A stretch of 64,000 bases of DNA from Tenacibaculum sp. SZ-18 (lineage in GTDB: Bacteria > Bacteroidota > Bacteroidia > Flavobacteriales > Flavobacteriaceae). A program made the translations under genes and the position numbers. Positions 60,598 through 64,000 of the stretch are shown in pieces (the stretch's first letter is position 1; every line of letters starts with the position of its first letter). Under the pieces are notes generated by a model. It was not told where the DNA came from. It did not search any database and saw only the letters and a list, made by a program, of their open reading frames with translations. The DNA is taken from the NCBI RefSeq assembly GCF_002813915.1, contig NZ_CP019335.1:1719777-1783776 (forward strand). The letters are read 5' to 3'.

Positions 60598-62127
60598 ATG
60601 ACCTGTAAAAATCAAAATTTAGAATTTTGGATTCCATTTTCTATGCTATTCACTCTTGTTTTTTTGACAAGCTGTAAACCTACAAATAAAGGGTCTGCGG
60701 TTGTCTTTAAACCTATTGAAGAAATAAAGATTTCATATACTTTACCCGTTGATGTTCCAGTTGATGCTACAGAAGAAGAACTTGCTGTTTTTGCTTGGCA
60801 AGAATTTTTTGCACTAAATTGGAAATCATCTTACGGTAAAGACAATCTACGTACCACTCCAGATACTTCTTGGGAATACACCAGCGATACAGGAGAAAAC
60901 TTCTTAAGTGTTTGGGAAACCTATATCCATAGATCTGAGTTAAGACCGGCTAATGGTAAAAGAACGAAAGATTTAAGCAAAGGACAACCATTTTATACTT
61001 TTGTTGATTCAACTTCAGTAAATGTAAAAAACCCTGTTAAATTAGAGAATTATTTCAATGTACTAGATGAAGATAATGAAATAGGTTCCGCTTATGTTTT
61101 TGCTCATAAAAATGAATTCGAAGTATTATATGCTGCAAAAACTAATTTAGTAGAGTATAATTATTTAAAAAACAACTTCCCAACAGATAAAGATTTATAT
61201 AAGGCAATTGATAAGAGTAACGATACTACTGCCTTTAGAAGTCGATTGAGACAATTATCACAAAAACAAATGTGTGATTCTGATGAAAACACAAATAACG
61301 GCTATGTTTGTTTACCTTGCTCTAAAGATACAAGCAATGAAGGTGCAATAGAAATTAAATTAGCATTTAGAGAGTTAGACCCTTCTAAAGATATACCATC
61401 AAGATATATGATAAAAGAAGCTGTTTACTTTAAAGATTCTGTAATTGGAAATAAAACATATTCTAATGCCTATGTGAAACAATTTGCTTTAATTGGAATG
61501 CACATTATCAGAAAAACTCAAAATCACCCAACTTTTGTATTTGCTTCATGGGAGCAGGTTGATGAGAGAAATAATGATATTCAAACTATAGGTATTGACA
61601 AAGTTACTGTTGATGGAGAAAAATATCGCGATGTTGATCCACATAGATTAAATCCTGCTATAGAAAGAGTTATTCCTGAAACGATACAAAAAGTAAACAA
61701 CAGAGTTAAAAATATGATAGCGCAAAACAGTAGTAACTCCAAATGGCAGTATTATCAATTAATCGGTGTTCAAGGAACTCCCATTGATTACAACGACAGA
61801 ACAAGTGACAACAACTACTTTATGGCTAATTATGTTATTGAATCTGATTTGAAACTTACGAATTTCCATGGATCATTTGGAGACCCTTTTAATACGAAAA
61901 TTAAAAATACAATTTACGAAGGAAAAGAGTTCAATATGGGTGGTTGTATGGGATGCCATGGACAAGGGCAAACAACGTTTGGTACTGATTTTAGTTTCTT
62001 ACTGGATAGTGGTGCTGGTAAGCCTGTTATTCGTCCTGACCCTTATCTAACTTTTGATCAGGCATTAATTGCAGCTCAGAGTAAGAAAATTAAAGCTTTA
62101 ATTAGAGAGCTTGATAAAGAACAATAA
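60598..62127 (+). CDS. Lipoprotein with a C-terminal CxxCH heme motif
   Basis: I use the ATG at 60598, which gives a lipoprotein signal (FTLVFLTSC); the upstream ATG has no function in view. The 509-residue body is large and unassigned, with WQEFFALNWKSSYGKDN near the start and a CLPCSKD pair in the middle. One c-type heme site, GGCMGCHGQGQ, is at about 450-454. It is likely a periplasmic or surface redox protein. A terminator follows. Confidence 0.8.
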   Translation: MTCKNQNLEFWIPFSMLFTLVFLTSCKPTNKGSAVVFKPIEEIKISYTLPVDVPVDATEEELAVFAWQEFFALNWKSSYGKDNLRTTPDTSWEYTSDTGENFLSVWETYIHRSELRPANGKRTKDLSKGQPFYTFVDSTSVNVKNPVKLENYFNVLDEDNEIGSAYVFAHKNEFEVLYAAKTNLVEYNYLKNNFPTDKDLYKAIDKSNDTTAFRSRLRQLSQKQMCDSDENTNNGYVCLPCSKDTSNEGAIEIKLAFRELDPSKDIPSRYMIKEAVYFKDSVIGNKTYSNAYVKQFALIGMHIIRKTQNHPTFVFASWEQVDERNNDIQTIGIDKVTVDGEKYRDVDPHRLNPAIERVIPETIQKVNNRVKNMIAQNSSNSKWQYYQLIGVQGTPIDYNDRTSDNNYFMANYVIESDLKLTNFHGSFGDPFNTKIKNTIYEGKEFNMGGCMGCHGQGQTTFGTDFSFLLDSGAGKPVIRPDPYLTFDQALIAAQSKKIKALIRELDKEQ

Positions 62128-62140
62128 ATTGGAAATAAAT

Positions 62141-62178
62141 AACCACTTTGAAAAATTCATTTTCAAAGTGGTTTTATT
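62141..62178 (+). terminator. Hairpin terminator after the CxxCH lipoprotein
   Basis: The perfect 14-bp arms AACCACTTTGAAAA (62141-62154) and TTTTCAAAGTGGTT (62160-62173) enclose a five-base loop and are followed by a T-rich run. Confidence 0.88.
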
Positions 62179-62352
62179 CTATAATAGTAATCTCATTTTT
62201 TTATGGTTTTTATTATGATTTTTCCTTTTACCGAGCAATTATATCGAAAAAATGTTAAAAAACATCTTTAAAAAGCAGTAATTCAGCAGAAAACAAATTT
62301 TGTAGAACCAAGGTAATTTTATTAATTTGGGCTACACAAATTAAAAGTACAT

Positions 62353-64000
62353 ATGTCGATTGAAATTACTCGGCTTTTTGATTTTCCATACTATCAATTG
62401 GAAAGGTTTAATCTGCAAAAAGCACTAACTACAAAATACAACGGAAGTTGGGAATCTATTTCTACTAAAGAATACATCGAAAGAGCAAATAAAATCAGTA
62501 GAGGTTTATTAAGATTAGGTGTTCAACCAAATGATAAAATAGCCATCATTTCTACCAACAACCGCACAGAATGGAATATTTGTGACATTGGTATTTTACA
62601 AACAGGAGCTCAAAATGTTCCTATTTACCCAACTATCTCCAAAGAAGATTACGAATACGTATTAAATCATTCAGAAGCTACATATTGTTTTGTATCGGAT
62701 ATTACAATTATTGAAAAACTGAATCAGATTAAAGGAAATACAAAATTAAAGGCAGTTTATACTTTTGATGATATTGAAGGTGAAACAAGCTGGAATGAAG
62801 TGTTAGAACTTGGTAAAGATTCTGGCAACCAAGATGAGGTTGATGCACGAAAAGATGCTGTGAAACCAGAAGATTTAGCAACATTAATTTACACTTCAGG
62901 TACCACGGGAAAACCTAAAGGTGTTATGCTCTCTCATAACAACATCGTTACTAATGTGTTGACTAGTGCAACGCGCGTCCCTTTAGACGATGGGAAAGGA
63001 ATTAGTTTAAGTTTCCTACCTGTATGTCACATTTTTGAGCGTATGATTTTATATTTATATCAATTCTGTGGAATTTCTATTTATTTTGCTGAATCTATCG
63101 AGAAGTTAAGTGAAAACGCACAAGAGGTTAAACCAAATGTGATGACCGCAGTTCCTAGACTTTATGAAAAAATATATGATAAAATTTATGCTAAAGGTAC
63201 AGAGTTAACCGGTATAAAAAAGAAATTATTCTTTTGGGCCATTGAACTTGGATTAAAATATAAACCCTACGGAGCAAATGGTTGGTTGTATGAAAAACAA
63301 TTGGCAATTGCTAGAAAATTAATCTTTTCTAAATGGCAAGCTGCTTTAGGAGGAAACTTAAAAATAATGGTTTCTGGTAGTGCTGCATTACAACCGAGAT
63401 TAGCAAGAGTTTTTGCGGCAGCTGGAATGCCCGTAATGGAAGGATACGGTTTAACCGAAACATCTCCTGTAATCTCTGTGAATGATCTTCGTAATGGCGG
63501 ATTCAAGATTGGAACTGTTGGACGTATAATAGATGGCGTGGAAGTTAAGATTTCTGAACAAGATGAAGTTTTAGTGAAAGGACCTAATATTATGATGGGC
63601 TATTACAAAGACCCTGAAAAAACTTCACAGGTAATAAAAGATGGATATTTTCACACGGGTGATAAAGGTAAAGTGGAAAATGGTTTCTTAAGCATCACAG
63701 GACGTATCAAAGAAATGTTTAAAACATCTGGAGGTAAATATGTAATTCCTACATTGCTCGAAGACAAATTGAAGCAATCTCGTTTTATCGAGCAAGTTAT
63801 GGTAGTTGGTGAAGGTGAAAAAATGCCTACAGCACTTATCCAACCAAGTTTTGATTTCATTGCAGAATGGGCTCGAAGAAATGATATTGACTTCTCTGAT
63901 GCTAAAAAATTAGTAAGTAACGAAAAGGTTATCGCTAGACTTCAAGAGGAGGTTGATGACTGTAATTGTAACTTTGGAAAATGGGAACAAATTAAGCGCT
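62353..64000 (+). CDS. Long-chain acyl-CoA synthetase (3' truncated)
   Basis: An open frame from ATG 62353 to the window edge, at least 549 codons. It is an AMP-forming acyl-CoA ligase: the P-loop LIYTSGTTGKPKGVMLSHNN, A5 motif MEGYGLTETSPVIS, GYFHTGDKG and the hinge ITGRIKEMFKTSGGKYV. The N-terminal FDFPYYQLERFNLQKAL is common in Bacteroidota members. It activates long-chain fatty acids for beta-oxidation or lipid synthesis. A possible -7 box (TTAATTTG) lies about 20 bp before the start. Only the last part of the C-terminal domain is cut off. Confidence 0.94.
   Translation, partial: MSIEITRLFDFPYYQLERFNLQKALTTKYNGSWESISTKEYIERANKISRGLLRLGVQPNDKIAIISTNNRTEWNICDIGILQTGAQNVPIYPTISKEDYEYVLNHSEATYCFVSDITIIEKLNQIKGNTKLKAVYTFDDIEGETSWNEVLELGKDSGNQDEVDARKDAVKPEDLATLIYTSGTTGKPKGVMLSHNNIVTNVLTSATRVPLDDGKGISLSFLPVCHIFERMILYLYQFCGISIYFAESIEKLSENAQEVKPNVMTAVPRLYEKIYDKIYAKGTELTGIKKKLFFWAIELGLKYKPYGANGWLYEKQLAIARKLIFSKWQAALGGNLKIMVSGSAALQPRLARVFAAAGMPVMEGYGLTETSPVISVNDLRNGGFKIGTVGRIIDGVEVKISEQDEVLVKGPNIMMGYYKDPEKTSQVIKDGYFHTGDKGKVENGFLSITGRIKEMFKTSGGKYVIPTLLEDKLKQSRFIEQVMVVGEGEKMPTALIQPSFDFIAEWARRNDIDFSDAKKLVSNEKVIARLQEEVDDCNCNFGKWEQIKR

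Noticed and set aside
60430..60615. 61-codon minus-strand frame before the CxxCH lipoprotein
   Set aside because: No start context, no domain and overlap with the likely promoter and 5' end of the lipoprotein gene.
1..64000. CRISPR arrays, tRNA or rRNA genes, insertion sequences
   Set aside because: I found no regularly spaced direct repeats, no cloverleaf-like GC-rich segments and no transposase frames in the window.

Overview
The window is AT-rich DNA from a member of the Bacteroidota, most likely a marine Flavobacteriaceae. The evidence is: TonB receptors with a carboxypeptidase-regulatory-like N-terminus, LytTR and TPR-sensor kinase signalling, DUF4252/DUF4856/imelysin lipoproteins, the spoT-fur-purA gene order, -7 boxes of the form TAnnTTTG, and double-glycine leaders of the Bacteroidota RiPP type. 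I cannot name the genus. No tRNA, rRNA, CRISPR array or insertion sequence is visible.

Layout. (1) 1-6.6 kb: a LytTR response regulator, two paralogous TPR-histidine kinases (one interrupted by an in-frame TGA), a 48-residue peptide gene with a GG leader and a TTG start, a 164-residue protein that shares the peptide's PETDRGTVT segment, and the decayed remains of a C39-peptidase ABC exporter. Together these resemble a ComCDE/ComA-like peptide pheromone circuit, partly degraded. (2) 6.7-13.9 kb: a membrane protein, then a DUF4856 - imelysin-like - HTTM - TonB-receptor operon that looks like metal (iron) uptake. (3) 13.9-15.1 kb: decayed DNA. (4) 15.1-31 kb: HMG-CoA-lyase-like enzyme plus a secreted metzincin-like protease, two ECF-sigma modules with their surface-protein targets (DUF4097/GIN and DUF4252), AlkB, an M1 aminopeptidase, an S41 protease, DUF72, patatin and a BNR-repeat lipoprotein. 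(5) 31-42.9 kb: two amidohydrolase-like proteins, a TrmH methyltransferase, spoT, fur, purA and a PLP decarboxylase. (6) 43-57.4 kb: a class I lanthipeptide cluster on the minus strand. Its order is LuxI/FeeM-like acyltransferase, outer-membrane barrel, three precursor peptides, a LanC without zinc ligands, a canonical LanC, a luciferase-like oxidoreductase, full-length LanB and a C39-LanT. Next to it lie a PAS-LuxR regulator (plus strand) and a ThiF-like adenylyltransferase. (7) 57.5-64 kb: OstA/LptA-like protein, class III aminotransferase, a CxxCH lipoprotein and the start of a long-chain acyl-CoA synthetase.

How the cluster may work. LanB dehydrates Ser in the cores (two Cys and at least three Ser each). 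The canonical LanC closes rings, with the zinc-less LanC as a possible partner. The oxidoreductase may reduce or oxidise a residue. LanT cuts at GG and exports, and the outer-membrane barrel handles the product or a related ligand. The divergent acyltransferase/LuxR promoter region carries two TACAC-N4-GTGTA dyads, each lying upstream of one predicted promoter, and related half-sites lie upstream of the ThiF-like gene. This suggests a LuxR-type regulon, possibly driven by a small acylated signal.

The two most novel points are the GG-peptide/TPR-kinase/LytTR/exporter locus at 0.3-6.6 kb and the acyltransferase-LuxR-ThiF module attached to the lanthipeptide cluster.
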